Assembly (NCBI GenBank): GCA_022566535.1
Contig: JADFIR010000007.1
Span: forward strand, 29,828-93,827
DNA from: Planctomycetota bacterium
Lineage (GTDB): Bacteria > Planctomycetota > Phycisphaerae > Phycisphaerales > SM1A02
Length of the DNA stretch: 64,000 nucleotides
Reading direction: 5' to 3'
Shown here: in pieces, positions 29,390-37,450 of the stretch
How positions within the stretch are numbered: position 1 is the first letter of the stretch
How the letters are laid out: the number at the start of each line of letters is the position of its first letter
Made by a program: the position numbers and the translations under genes
Notes under the pieces: generated by a model
Seen by the model: the letters and a program-made list of their open reading frames with translations, nothing else
Databases searched by the model: none
Told to the model about the DNA's origin: nothing

Positions 29390-30466
29390 TCAGTCGATCT
29401 CAAGCTCACGGCCTTCCTCGGCGGAGCGATACAGGACGTCGATCAGGGCCTGCACAATCCGGCCGTCGTCCGCTGAGGCGTCCGGGACACTGCGATGCGT
29501 CAGCGCGTGCGAGAACAACTCGTACTGCCTCTGCCAGGCCGCCTCCCATGGATCGCACGCGGGCAACGGCGGCCTCTCGTCCACGAGCTGGCCGCCGTGC
29601 TCGGTGGTGACGATCAGCTCATTGCGCCACGGGTCAAAGTAGCAACCGCCTTGATCCCCGAGCAGGATGACCCCGTCGGACAGCACACCTTCGGGCACGT
29701 TCGCCGCCCACGTGACGTTCAGCTCCATCGTCAGGCCGGTGTCGAATCGGATCAAGGCCATCGCTGCATCTTCGACGTCGAACACGCCGTGTCGATTGGG
29801 CGGGTCTGACCACATCTCGGTGTAGGTGTATCGATTGATCGGTGAGCCGAAGGTGCTCGTGCACACGGCGCCGGCCCGCATCGCCTTGGGGTATCCCGTT
29901 ATATGCAGTACCAAATCGATCAAGTGCACCCCCAGATCCATGAGCACGCCCCCGCCGGACTGCGATTTGGTCGTAAACCATTTACCGAGTCCGGGTATGC
30001 CGCGGCGCCGGCAGAGGCTCGCCCGAGCGTGGTATACCCGCCCCAAAGACCCCGCCGCAACGAGGTCATGAGCCGCTTGCGACGCGGGCGCACATCTGCA
30101 AACAAACCCCAATTGCACCAGCCGTCCCGTCAGCTGCATCGTCTGAATAATCTCATCGCACTGGGCCGCGTTCATGGCCATCGGCTTCTCAAGCAGCACG
30201 TCCTTTCCCGCGCGAAGCGCCGCGATCGCCATATCCTTGTGAAACACGTTGGGGGTGGCGACGACCACAGCGCCCAGCTCGGGCATGGCCAGAAGTTCGT
30301 CGAGCGAGGTGGTCGCTTGTGCGCCCGGATATTTCGCCGCGAGCGCTTGTGCCCGCTCCTCATGGACGTCACAAACGCCCGCTAGACGAATCCCGACCTT
30401 TGCTGCGGCCTCCGCGTGCAGCATCGCAATGCCCCCGCCGCCGATGATCCCAAGCTGTACTGTCAC
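29390..30466 (-). CDS. Gfo/Idh/MocA-family NAD(P)-dependent oxidoreductase
   Basis: A 358-residue enzyme with an N-terminal Rossmann fold (LGIIGGGGIAMLHAEAA) and the family's conserved EKP (LLEKPMAMN), whose Lys is catalytic, then GGGVLMDLGVHLIDLVLHITG in the C-terminal domain. Members oxidise or reduce sugars, inositols or biliverdin; the substrate here cannot be told. The start is GTG at 30466. Divergent from the FAD oxidoreductase gene, with about 90 bases between. Confidence 0.9.
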   Translation of the reverse strand: MTVQLGIIGGGGIAMLHAEAAAKVGIRLAGVCDVHEERAQALAAKYPGAQATTSLDELLAMPELGAVVVATPNVFHKDMAIAALRAGKDVLLEKPMAMNAAQCDEIIQTMQLTGRLVQLGFVCRCAPASQAAHDLVAAGSLGRVYHARASLCRRRGIPGLGKWFTTKSQSGGGVLMDLGVHLIDLVLHITGYPKAMRAGAVCTSTFGSPINRYTYTEMWSDPPNRHGVFDVEDAAMALIRFDTGLTMELNVTWAANVPEGVLSDGVILLGDQGGCYFDPWRNELIVTTEHGGQLVDERPPLPACDPWEAAWQRQYELFSHALTHRSVPDASADDGRIVQALIDVLYRSAEEGRELEID

Positions 30467-30558
30467 GGGCGCCCTCCACTATGCAAGGCGGGGCAACGAT
30501 AACGACTCACCTGTGCGGCTACAATGCGCACGGCCGACCGGATCCGGAGACAAAGCAG

Positions 30559-31863
30559 GTGAGCAGCTCGCATACGATCGTTGTCGGGGCCGGGATCGTC
30601 GGTGTTTCTGCGGCGTACTACCTGGCCAAGCGTGGTCACCGTGTCACGCTGATCGACAAGGGCGACCTCGCCAGCGGCGTGTCATTCGGCAGCGCCGGAA
30701 TCATCGCCATCGGCCATCCGCCGCTTCCCCGGCCGGGTCTCGTCAAGCAAGTCCTCAAGTGGATGCTCGACGGCGGCAGTCCCCTGTATGTTCCCCCTCG
30801 ATTCGATCTGGCGATGGCTCGATGGTTCTGGGAGTTCCGCCGGGCGTGCACGGAAGCCCATTTTCAATACAGCATGGACATGCTCGCAAGGCTCGGTCGC
30901 GAAACAAAAGTGTGCTTCGAGCGGATCATGAGCGACGAGGCGATGGCCGGTGTGTATCACCGGGACGGCTGGCTGGAAATCTTTCGCACCGAGGAGGGGC
31001 TGGCTGAGGGCCTGCGCCACGCGGAGCTGCTCGAACGCTATGAGTTCGACGTTGAAATCCTTGACGGCAACGAATTGCATCGCCGCGAGCCGGCGTTCAA
31101 AGACGGCGTCGTCGGCGCGGTGATGTTCACCGACAGCTCGTTCATGGACCCCCACCAGTTCCTCATTGCGCTGGCCAAGCGGGCTGAGGCTCATGGAGCG
31201 GTCATCCGCACCAATGCCGAGATGATGGAGGTGCTCGTTCGCGAAGGACGCTTCGTCGGCGTGCGCCTTCTTAGCGGCCAACGCCTCGAAGCAGACACGC
31301 TGGTGCTGGCGACCGGCATCTGGACCACCGCCCTGGCCAGGAAGATCGGCTTTACGGTGCCGATGCAGGCCGGCAAGGGCTACCACCGCAACATTACCCT
31401 TCCGAAACCGTGCCTGAGCGTCGCAAGCGTGCTCGCGGAAAAGCATGTCGCGGTGACCCCGCTACCTGACATGCTGCGATTGTCCGGCACCGTCGAGTTC
31501 TCCGGGATCAACGACCATATGGTCCAGAAACGGCTGGATCTGCTTACGGCCGCCGCTCGACACTATCTCCAAGGGATAGGAGAAACGCAGACGGTCTCGG
31601 AATGGTGCGGCTTGCGGCCATGCACCGCAGACGGGCTCCCCGTGGTCGGCTGGGCGCCGAGGCTTGCGGGCGTGTTCGTCGCCACCGGTCACGCCCGACT
31701 GGGGTTCACGCTCGGTCCGGTGACCGGCAAACTCGTCAGTGAGTGCATCCTGGATGGTAAACCGTCGATCGACATCACCCCGATGCGGGTGGATCGGTTC
31801 GGCTCATGGCATCGCTGGGGACCGACCGCTCCCCGCGCGCCGGCCCCATCAGCCGCTCGGTAA
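30559..31863 (+). CDS. FAD-dependent amino-acid oxidase/dehydrogenase-like protein
   Basis: A 434-residue DAO-family flavoenzyme. The dinucleotide-binding start HTIVVGAGIVGVSAAYYLAKRGHRVTLID, the SGVSFGSAGII block and the C-terminal GLRPCTADGLPVVG...LFVATGHARLGFTLGPVTGKLVSE pattern match DadA-type D-amino-acid dehydrogenases. GTG at 30559 is preferred (GGAG about 10 bases upstream); an upstream ATG at 30481 would add 26 residues without a family counterpart. Together with kynA and the lysine-type dehydrogenase nearby it suggests amino-acid breakdown. Confidence 0.87.
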   Translation: MSSSHTIVVGAGIVGVSAAYYLAKRGHRVTLIDKGDLASGVSFGSAGIIAIGHPPLPRPGLVKQVLKWMLDGGSPLYVPPRFDLAMARWFWEFRRACTEAHFQYSMDMLARLGRETKVCFERIMSDEAMAGVYHRDGWLEIFRTEEGLAEGLRHAELLERYEFDVEILDGNELHRREPAFKDGVVGAVMFTDSSFMDPHQFLIALAKRAEAHGAVIRTNAEMMEVLVREGRFVGVRLLSGQRLEADTLVLATGIWTTALARKIGFTVPMQAGKGYHRNITLPKPCLSVASVLAEKHVAVTPLPDMLRLSGTVEFSGINDHMVQKRLDLLTAAARHYLQGIGETQTVSEWCGLRPCTADGLPVVGWAPRLAGVFVATGHARLGFTLGPVTGKLVSECILDGKPSIDITPMRVDRFGSWHRWGPTAPRAPAPSAAR

Positions 31864-31916
31864 CTCAATTCGACGCTTGACATCCATGCGCCCGCAGCGC
31901 AGACTTGAGGCGCAGC

Positions 31917-31988
31917 GCGGGTGTAATTCAGTGGTAGAATGTCAGCTTCCCAAGCTGAACGTCGCCGGTTCGAATCCGGTCACCCGCT
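31917..31988 (+). tRNA. tRNA-Gly(CCC)
   Basis: Cloverleaf of 72 nt: acceptor GCGGGTG/CACCCGC, D arm ATTC...GAAT, anticodon stem TCAGC/GCTGA with loop TTCCCAA giving anticodon CCC, T arm GCCGG-TTCGAAT-CCGGT. CCA is not encoded. Confidence 0.94.
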
Positions 31989-32154
31989 TTCTTCGGGAAG
32001 TCCAGACCCCCGCACGAGCAACCCCTTCACCGTGTCAGCCAGCGGCCGAAGCGCGTTGGGTGCGTCGAGGCTTTGTGCCACCGCAGGTACTACCAGCCCG
32101 CCATTTGTCATCCGCACACAAGCAAAACAGTCGAGCTACGAAAATGATGCGCAC

Positions 32155-32195
32155 AACACGGTGGGATTCGCTGTTGCTCATCCCACCCTACGGTT
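32155..32195. repeat. GTAGGGTGGG-type dispersed palindrome
   Basis: The reverse complement reads CCGTAGGGTGGGATGAGCAA and then GCGAATCCCACC: a stem GGTGGGAT/ATCCCACC. Similar repeats are common in bacterial intergenic DNA. It lies between tRNA-Gly and the 188-residue hypothetical gene. Confidence 0.5.
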
Positions 32196-32209
32196 TCGTC
32201 TTAGAGCTT

Positions 32210-32264
32210 GTTTCAAAACCCTCCGAGAGCCACATTCATTGGGTCAAGAATGAGGTTTTGAAAC
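32210..32264. repeat. Perfect 11-base inverted repeat overlapping a gene end
   Basis: GTTTCAAAACC (32210-32220) and GGTTTTGAAAC (32254-32264), with a smaller CATTC/GAATG stem inside. It covers the last nine codons of the minus-strand gene ending at 32236 and runs beyond it. It may be a terminator or the end of a small mobile element. Confidence 0.6.
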
Positions 32265-32802
32265 GATTTCCAGGCGATTCCCTGCGCATGAACGCCCCTA
32301 GAAACTCATCGCGAGGTGCTGCTTGAAGTACTACAAGTTGTTCTTTCGACAGGTGCTGCTCAAGCATTTCGAGCCCATGATCAGTCAGGTGCTCTGGATT
32401 GTGAATCTGATACCACAACAAGAATGCGCGATCGACGTCATTGAATTTCTCTCCAAGAAGTTCGAGCCCAAGAAGTGAAAACATCAGAAATCCTATAGAC
32501 ATCTCCAGTGGACAATCAATTTCAGTATGTGGATCGTTGTCTGCATGTTTGAAGAAGTTCATGTGCTTTCGCAAAAGCCTGCACGCCTCGTTGCGATATT
32601 CATCTTTAATTATGATGGAATCAAAAATAAGATCACGGCCGCCTTTTTTTGAGTTCACATCATGGATGATTTGATGAGCCGCGCATGCGAGTGTGTGGAT
32701 CGAAACAATATCACCGTTGTTAAACCAAAGCTCAATAGCCGTTGTTAGTTGCCTGTGCGCTGCTTCAAGCTTTCCAATTCGTTGAGTTTCAATTCCATTC
32801 AT
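32236..32802 (-). CDS. Hypothetical soluble protein of accessory type
   Basis: A 188-residue helical protein with no signal or membrane segment. The start MNGIETQRIGKLEAAHRQL...AIELWFNNGDIVSIHTLACAAHQIIHDV belongs to a family I have seen in scattered bacterial genomes, often near mobile DNA, with no known function. GGAGGAATGAG just before the ATG at 32802 fixes the start. GC content (about 45 %) is far below that of the neighbours, and its end is overlapped by a perfect inverted repeat, so recent acquisition is likely. Confidence 0.75.
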   Translation of the reverse strand: MNGIETQRIGKLEAAHRQLTTAIELWFNNGDIVSIHTLACAAHQIIHDVNSKKGGRDLIFDSIIIKDEYRNEACRLLRKHMNFFKHADNDPHTEIDCPLEMSIGFLMFSLLGLELLGEKFNDVDRAFLLWYQIHNPEHLTDHGLEMLEQHLSKEQLVVLQAAPRDEFLGAFMRRESPGNRFKTSFLTQ

Positions 32803-32984
32803 CTCATTCCTCCACTTGCCGTTATGGGAGGCGAGTAGATCGAAACGAAGCCTCCAGTGCTGGTGTTCACTCAGTGTAGCGGAATCTTCGATCCATGTTC
32901 TACCGCACATTCTACGCCATCTTCGCGATCTGTTCGTGGGAGGTCGCTCCGGCACCTCCGCAACAGCCAGCCGCGCCTCGAAGC

Positions 32985-34130
32985 TCAGAGCTTCTCGATC
33001 GTCTGTTTGAACTTCACACCGCGGCGCGCTAATTCATCGAGAACGCTTGTTACCAAATCCGGTCGGCGGCCAAGTAACTCCGGAGGAATCACGCCTGTCT
33101 GATTGATCTGTCCGTTGGCGATGAGCCGCGCCACGATGGCGCATGGGAAAGCGGTGGTGCGCGACATGCTCGTCGTGTTCGTCTGGCGATCGTAGTAATC
33201 CAAGAGATCCCAGATATGCCGGCAGGCGATGCCGTTCTTGCGACCCTCAACGACGATGCGCATCACCGTCAGATCCTCTTCTCCCTCGGCGTACGTCCAC
33301 TTTGGAAACATCAACGCGCTCGTGACATCAAGCGGCCGAACCTTTGTATCACCGATGGTGACCGGCTCACGACTGAAGAACCCCGTTTCGCGAAAGGCCC
33401 GCATCAGCTCAGCGTGCCCGGGATAGCGCAGCGTCTTCTCCTTCATAAAGGGGACATCCAGTGTCCGGATGAGGCTGCGCAGCCCGTCGGTGTTGAACGC
33501 CTCGAGGGTGCCTACACCGGGAAAGTCGATCGGCTCCGGCTCGCTGAGGGCTTCGCGCACCACGAGCCTGCCATCCTCAACGAGCCGGGCCGGCCGGGTG
33601 TACTCCTCGAGTACGTCAGCGGGCGAGAAGGCGGCCTTATAGTGAAACGGCCATCGCGGCTCGCGCGGCAGGCCGCCCACGTAGATCTCGATCCTCTCGC
33701 ACACATCAAGCTCGGCTGTGGCATAGCCGGCGATCATGTTGCTCAGCCCCGGCGCGACACCGCAATCCACCACTGCTATGGCGCCCTTAGCCTTGGCCAA
33801 TTCGTCCAGCTCCAGCGCATCTTCGGGCATGAAGCTGATATCGCAGCAATCCTTGCCGGCCTCGATTACCGCCCGCAGCGTCTGGAACCCGATCGAGCCG
33901 GGTAGCGCCCCGAGCACGATGTCGAACGGGGCGATCGTCCTAGCCACCGCCGCAGGATCGGCGAGATCGGCCTCGATGGTTCGTACACGTCGTGAGGCGC
34001 GAGCCGCCGCCCTGGCCAGCGCCTCGCGGCGCACGTCGGCAATGGCAACGTCAAAGTCGTCGTCTTCGGCCAAGTCCCCGGCCACGACCGAGCCGACCAT
34101 CCCCGCTCCGAGCACGATCGCCTTGGGCAT
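32985..34130 (-). CDS. Saccharopine-dehydrogenase-family (lysine dehydrogenase-like) protein
   Basis: A 381-residue NAD(P)-dependent enzyme. The Rossmann start AIVLGAGMVGSVVAGDLAEDDDFDVAIADV, VDCGVAPGLSNMIAGYA and the C-terminal SRTTAFPCAIVARLIANG place it with the saccharopine dehydrogenase/L-lysine 6-dehydrogenase/carboxynorspermidine synthase group. The exact reaction is inferred; a lysine dehydrogenase would give a semialdehyde that the ALDH7-like enzyme at 53966-55519 could oxidise. It lies 47 bases downstream of kynA on the same strand, probably one transcript. Confidence 0.85.
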   Translation of the reverse strand: MPKAIVLGAGMVGSVVAGDLAEDDDFDVAIADVRREALARAAARASRRVRTIEADLADPAAVARTIAPFDIVLGALPGSIGFQTLRAVIEAGKDCCDISFMPEDALELDELAKAKGAIAVVDCGVAPGLSNMIAGYATAELDVCERIEIYVGGLPREPRWPFHYKAAFSPADVLEEYTRPARLVEDGRLVVREALSEPEPIDFPGVGTLEAFNTDGLRSLIRTLDVPFMKEKTLRYPGHAELMRAFRETGFFSREPVTIGDTKVRPLDVTSALMFPKWTYAEGEEDLTVMRIVVEGRKNGIACRHIWDLLDYYDRQTNTTSMSRTTAFPCAIVARLIANGQINQTGVIPPELLGRRPDLVTSVLDELARRGVKFKQTIEKL

Positions 34131-34177
34131 CCTTCGCTCGACCTCTCTGTGTTTCGTTGAGCCGATCGATCACGGCC

Positions 34178-34987
34178 CTACAGCGACCCGCGGATGGCCC
34201 AGAGATCGGGGAACAACGGTCTGAACAGGGTCGTCTTGAGGTAGGCCGCTCCGGCCGACCCGCCCGTGCCAGCCTTCGTCCCGATGGTGCGCTCGACCAT
34301 CTTCACGTGGCGGTAGCGCCATTCTTGCAGCCCTTCATCGAAATCAACGAGCAGCTCACACACCTGACGCGTCTGGGGATCATCGCGATAGATCGTGATC
34401 AGCAGCTCCTGGACCCTCGGCCACTCCTGTGGCGGCTGGGTGACATCGCGGTCCAATACCTCACCCGGGATCGGATAATCGTTCGCGGCCAGATAGCGCA
34501 GAAACGAGTCGTACACGGTCCGCTCACCGAATCGTTTCTGGAGCCGCTCGTGCACCTGCGGATTGTCCCGATGATGCTTGACCATCGCCGGGTTCTTGTT
34601 CCCGCAGACGAACTCGAACTCGCGGAATTGTGCGGATTGGAAGCCGCTGGCCGATTCGAGCCTATCCCGGAACGTCCGGAACGACACGGGCGTCATCGTT
34701 TCGAGGATGTCGATCTGCGCAACGAGCGTCTTGAGGATCGTCAGGATGCGCTTGAGCGTCGCCGCGACCTGCGGGTGTTGGTTCGACTCCAGACACTGTT
34801 TGAGCATGTCCAGCTCGTGGATCATCTCCTTGAACCATAGTTCGTAGATCTGGTGGATGATGATGAACAGCGTCTCGTCATGCTCCGGGCCGTCCGAGAC
34901 CGGCTGCTGCAATGACAGCAGCTCGTCCAGCTTCAGATAGCTGGCGTAGGTCAAGGCAGCGGCAGCATTGGTATTGGCATCGGTCAC
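34178..34987 (-). CDS. kynA: Tryptophan 2,3-dioxygenase
   Basis: A 269-residue haem enzyme that opens the indole ring of tryptophan to N-formylkynurenine. LTYASYLKLDELLSLQ at the start, FIIIHQIYELWFKE, SGFQSAQFREFEF and RHVKMVERTIGTKAGTGGSAG (containing the haem-ligand His) are diagnostic. All are intact. No other kynurenine-pathway gene (kynB, kynU) is near. It is followed on the same strand by the lysine-dehydrogenase-like gene. Confidence 0.95.
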   Translation of the reverse strand: MTDANTNAAAALTYASYLKLDELLSLQQPVSDGPEHDETLFIIIHQIYELWFKEMIHELDMLKQCLESNQHPQVAATLKRILTILKTLVAQIDILETMTPVSFRTFRDRLESASGFQSAQFREFEFVCGNKNPAMVKHHRDNPQVHERLQKRFGERTVYDSFLRYLAANDYPIPGEVLDRDVTQPPQEWPRVQELLITIYRDDPQTRQVCELLVDFDEGLQEWRYRHVKMVERTIGTKAGTGGSAGAAYLKTTLFRPLFPDLWAIRGSL

Positions 34988-35288
34988 AGCGGCCCGACAG
35001 TACCGCTGCGATCATTGGCGGTCAAGAAACCCCGCGGCATCAGCAGTGCCCCGGTGCCCGGCGTCTGCGTGGCGCGCTGTACGATCTGCGCGCATAAGAA
35101 GAAGATTCACCACGGAGGCACTGAGGACACAGAGGGGAAGGAAGGGATGCAGCTGTGGGAGATGAGGTAAGAGCGGGGCGCGGAGGTGTTCCTAGCGCGT
35201 GAACATTCTGCGCTCATTGGCGCATAAAACAACGTAGTACCGTTGAAGCGGTACTACGTTGGGCAATTCTCCATTTGATGCGCGTCGA
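34988..35288. other. Intergenic region with repeat copy and terminator
   Basis: About 300 bases without a gene. It holds one CACCACGGAGGCAC...GACACAGAGGGG repeat copy (35104-35140) and the strong hairpin at 35230-35261. The kynA promoter must lie near 34990-35060. Confidence 0.5.
35230..35261 (-). terminator. Intrinsic terminator of the small acidic membrane-protein gene
   Basis: Perfect 13-base arms CAACGTAGTACCG and CGGTACTACGTTG with a six-base loop; on the minus strand the stem is followed by TTTTA. It lies 27 bases past the stop of the gene at 35289-35606, in the right orientation for it. Confidence 0.85.
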
Positions 35289-35606
35289 TCAGTACCTCCG
35301 GTTGTACTGCTGAGCTTGGAGGTATTGCATTTCCGCGAAGTTCTCGAAGTCCTCGAACTGCTCGTAGCTCCCGTAGTTCTCGTAATTCTCATACTCGGCC
35401 ATTTGCGCTTCCATTCGCATGCGCGCCATATTCTGCGCCGCGCGCGCCTGCTGCAACGCCATATCGAACATCTCCCGTCGCTCCTGGCGAGCTTCCCGGG
35501 CCTCGACGCGCAGCTTTTCTCCTTCGCTGTTTGCGAACTTGCCGACCAAAAACAGGCCGACGGTCAGCAGGACACAACCCGCGGCCATCAGTTTTAGTGC
35601 TTCCAT
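35289..35606 (-). CDS. Small single-span protein with an acidic aromatic tail
   Basis: A 105-residue protein: a membrane helix at residues 5-22, a basic/acidic helical stretch (SEGEKLRVEAREARQERREM, about 27-46), then a tail rich in Tyr, Glu, Asn, Phe (YENYENYGSYEQFEDFENF), ending QQYNRRY. The repeated aromatic-acidic tail has low complexity. AAGGGGG stands about 6 bases before the ATG, and a strong terminator follows, so it is a single-gene unit. No family is recognised. Confidence 0.72.
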   Translation of the reverse strand: MEALKLMAAGCVLLTVGLFLVGKFANSEGEKLRVEAREARQERREMFDMALQQARAAQNMARMRMEAQMAEYENYENYGSYEQFEDFENFAEMQYLQAQQYNRRY

Positions 35607-35817
35607 GGATACCCCCTTGCGAAAGGTGCCTTAGCGCTCCCAGTCGACGCTACAGTTGCAATGTACGATTCGCAGCGGTCGATACGCCCGTCGCGCCGCA
35701 GAATACCGACGACTCGGCTGAAGCTGCGCCGATATGTCGAACTCGGGTATCTGTGCGGTTTGTAGGAACCACAGATGACCACAGATGGACATTGATGGGA
35801 AGGCACAGGGATACGGG

Positions 35818-35857
35818 CCGCACAGCGGATCGACAGATGCAACGGCGTGTTAGGCCC
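35818..35857 (-). other. attC-like half site downstream of the SRPBCC gene
   Basis: On the minus strand, 20 bases past the stop of the SRPBCC gene, the sequence starts GGGGCCTAACACGCCGTTGCA and ends CCGCTGTGCGG. GCCTAAC is the inverse core of integron attC sites. It is similar to the piece at 36360-36398. The right-hand GTTRRRY half was not found. Confidence 0.4.
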
Positions 35858-35876
35858 CATCGGCACCGCCCGCAAG

Positions 35877-36359
35877 CTACCTGCGAATGCCGGCGAACGT
35901 GTCGCGCCACCCCTTCTCGCATCCAGCATAGAACTCGTCCGCCTCGGTCCCGATCGGAAAGCCGTCCTGAGTCACGCGGAGTAATGACCCCTGAGAATCA
36001 GGTGCGACTGCAAACTCAGTCACGAAATCTGCGTCGAACGGAAGCGGGCCACTCTTGGCCCCATAGCGGTAGTTGGTCAGGACCATCCGCCGAGGTGGGT
36101 CAAACTTCCCAATGGTCGCCACGGCGACATAGTCCGGATTGTCCTCGGCTTCACCCCACGCGGCGGCCCAAACGCCGCCCGCCTCCGCGAGCACGACCAC
36201 CCGTGCCGCGCCCCACCACTGGCGAATCGCGCTGGGGATGTGCAAAAGTGCGAACAGTTGCATCGGAGCGACGGGAAACGTTTCTTCGTGGACGTGCTTT
36301 CTTGTCTTCACCTGCAATACCTCTGGCGGCGTAACGCCTTGCGGTTCAGAGTCGGGCAT
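35877..36359 (-). CDS. SRPBCC/AHSA1-type domain protein
   Basis: A 160-residue soluble protein with the START/Bet v1-like fold pattern of AHSA1-type proteins: VKTRKHVHEETFPVAPMQLFALLHIPSAIRQWWGA, then GVWAAAWGE, FPIGTEADEFYAGCEKGWRDTF at the end. These bind hydrophobic ligands; the ligand is unknown. The start at 36359 lies inside an attC-like piece, and another such piece follows the stop, a layout like an integron gene cassette. Same strand as the VOC gene upstream. Confidence 0.8.
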   Translation of the reverse strand: MPDSEPQGVTPPEVLQVKTRKHVHEETFPVAPMQLFALLHIPSAIRQWWGAARVVVLAEAGGVWAAAWGEAEDNPDYVAVATIGKFDPPRRMVLTNYRYGAKSGPLPFDADFVTEFAVAPDSQGSLLRVTQDGFPIGTEADEFYAGCEKGWRDTFAGIRR

Positions 36360-36398
36360 GCACAGCGAACCGTCCACTGCAGCGTGTTGTTAGGCGTC
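36360..36398 (-). other. attC-like half site between VOC and SRPBCC genes
   Basis: On the minus strand, 24 bases past the VOC stop, GACGCCTAACAACACGCTGC then AGTGGACGGTTCGCTGTGC. The order GCCTAACAA - CGCTGCAG - GGACGG is typical of the left half of gene-cassette attC sites. It shares its core with 35818-35857. No matching right half is evident. Confidence 0.45.
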
Positions 36399-36422
36399 CT
36401 CACCGGGTCGACCGGGCTCAGG

Positions 36423-36794
36423 CTACTTGGGTTGCCAAAGCTCAACTTTGTTCCCCTCTGGATCAATGAACCAGCCAAATGCACCGAACTCCGATTCCTC
36501 CGGGTCGCCCACCAACGTTGCGCCACCATTCTTGACCTGGCTAAGCGCCCCTGAAAGATCGTCGACGATCAGATTGATCATGAACGGATTCGTGGAAGGC
36601 TCGAAGTAGGTGGTGGATTCCTTGAACGGCGACCAAACGGTATATGCCTTGTCGGGCAATTGCGATGGATGGAAACTCGTCCCTCCGAACGACGGATCGA
36701 TTTCAAGTCCTAGCCAGGATCCATACCATTCCGCCAGGTGCTTTGGATGTCGTGCTTTGAAGAATACTCCTCCGATGCCCAATGCCTTTGCCAT
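36423..36794 (-). CDS. VOC-superfamily (glyoxalase/bleomycin-resistance-like) protein
   Basis: A 123-residue protein of the vicinal-oxygen-chelate fold: GIGGVFFKARHPKHLAEWYGSWLGLEI in the first half and VDDLSGALSQVKNGGATLVGDPEESEFGAFGWFIDPEGNKVELWQPK in the second. The late Glu in NKVELWQ is a usual metal ligand. Substrate unknown; such small proteins are frequent integron cassette cargo. AAGGAG 8 bases before the ATG at 36794 decides the start over the GTG three codons upstream. Confidence 0.88.
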   Translation of the reverse strand: MAKALGIGGVFFKARHPKHLAEWYGSWLGLEIDPSFGGTSFHPSQLPDKAYTVWSPFKESTTYFEPSTNPFMINLIVDDLSGALSQVKNGGATLVGDPEESEFGAFGWFIDPEGNKVELWQPK

Positions 36795-37011
36795 TTGGAA
36801 CACTCCTTGTCAGGCGCCGAACAGGTGATTTGACATTTCAATATAGCGAGGTCAATGCCAGGCTGAACGGAAAGGGCAGACGCCGTACCGATGCGCTGGG
36901 GGCAAGTGACGATCCTCGCTGTCCCATCGCCCGTGTGCCCAATTTAAGCGTCACTCGCTTGTTGCGCTAGCGCGGGAAGAAAGGCGACTCGCGACCCCCC
37001 TTCTATCCTCA

Positions 37012-37047
37012 ATGAACAACCCGGCCCTGCTGGACCGGGTTGTTCAT
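37012..37047 (-). terminator. Hairpin directly after tRNA-Pro
   Basis: Perfect 13-base arms ATGAACAACCCGG (37012-37024) and CCGGGTTGTTCAT (37035-37047), abutting the last base of tRNA-Pro. Probably ends the Thr-Tyr-Pro tRNA transcript. No T-run follows on the minus strand. Confidence 0.75.
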
Positions 37048-37120
37048 CGGGGTGACTGGATTTGAACCAGCGGCCTCTTCGTCCCGAACGAAGCGCTCTA
37101 CCAAGCTGAGCTACACCCCG
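37047..37120 (-). tRNA. tRNA-Pro(CGG)
   Basis: Cloverleaf of 74 nt starting C1:G72 as in proline tRNAs: acceptor CGGGGTG/CACCCCG, D arm GCTC...GAGC, anticodon stem CTTCG/CGAAG with loop TTCGGGA, anticodon CGG, T loop TTCAAAT. CCA not encoded. Third in the Thr-Tyr-Pro series. Confidence 0.94.
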
Positions 37121-37125
37121 CAGGA

Positions 37126-37250
37126 AGGAGTCAGGAGTTAGGATTCAGGCATCAGGGTAGCTTACATCATCAGAAAAACAACGATCGGTCATCACTCGCG
37201 CATTCCGGGCCGCCATCCGCTAATCCCTGACTCCTAAATCCTGACTCCTG
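37126..37250. repeat. GGAGTCAGGA inverted repeat between two tRNA genes
   Basis: Left arm from 37126 (GGAGTCAGGAGTTAGGATTC, then AGGCATCAGGG) is mirrored by 37221-37250, whose reverse complement is CAGGAGTCAGGATTTAGGAG then TCAGGGATTA. About 60 bases lie between. Inserted between tRNA-Tyr and tRNA-Pro. Confidence 0.6.
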
Positions 37251-37257
37251 GGCCCAA

Positions 37258-37340
37258 TGGGCGAGGCAGGATTCGAACCTGCGAAGGCGTACGCCAACGG
37301 GTTTACAGCCCGTCCCCTTTGGCCACTTAGGTACTCGCCC
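37258..37340 (-). tRNA. tRNA-Tyr(GTA)
   Basis: Class II tRNA of 83 nt: acceptor GGGCGAG/CTCGCCC, anticodon stem ACGGG/CCCGT with loop CTGTAAA, anticodon GTA, a long variable arm (TGGCGTACGCCTTC region), T arm GCAGG-TTCGAAT-CCTGC. CCA not encoded. Confidence 0.94.
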
Positions 37341-37450
37341 GCACACACGGGGCCTACTGTACCGGCGGCCCGAACCTCAATCAAGGAACTGTTTAGCCGG
37401 TCACTCGAAGACCCGCGCGCCGCCGAAGCGCGTGGCGGCTCAACACCAAC

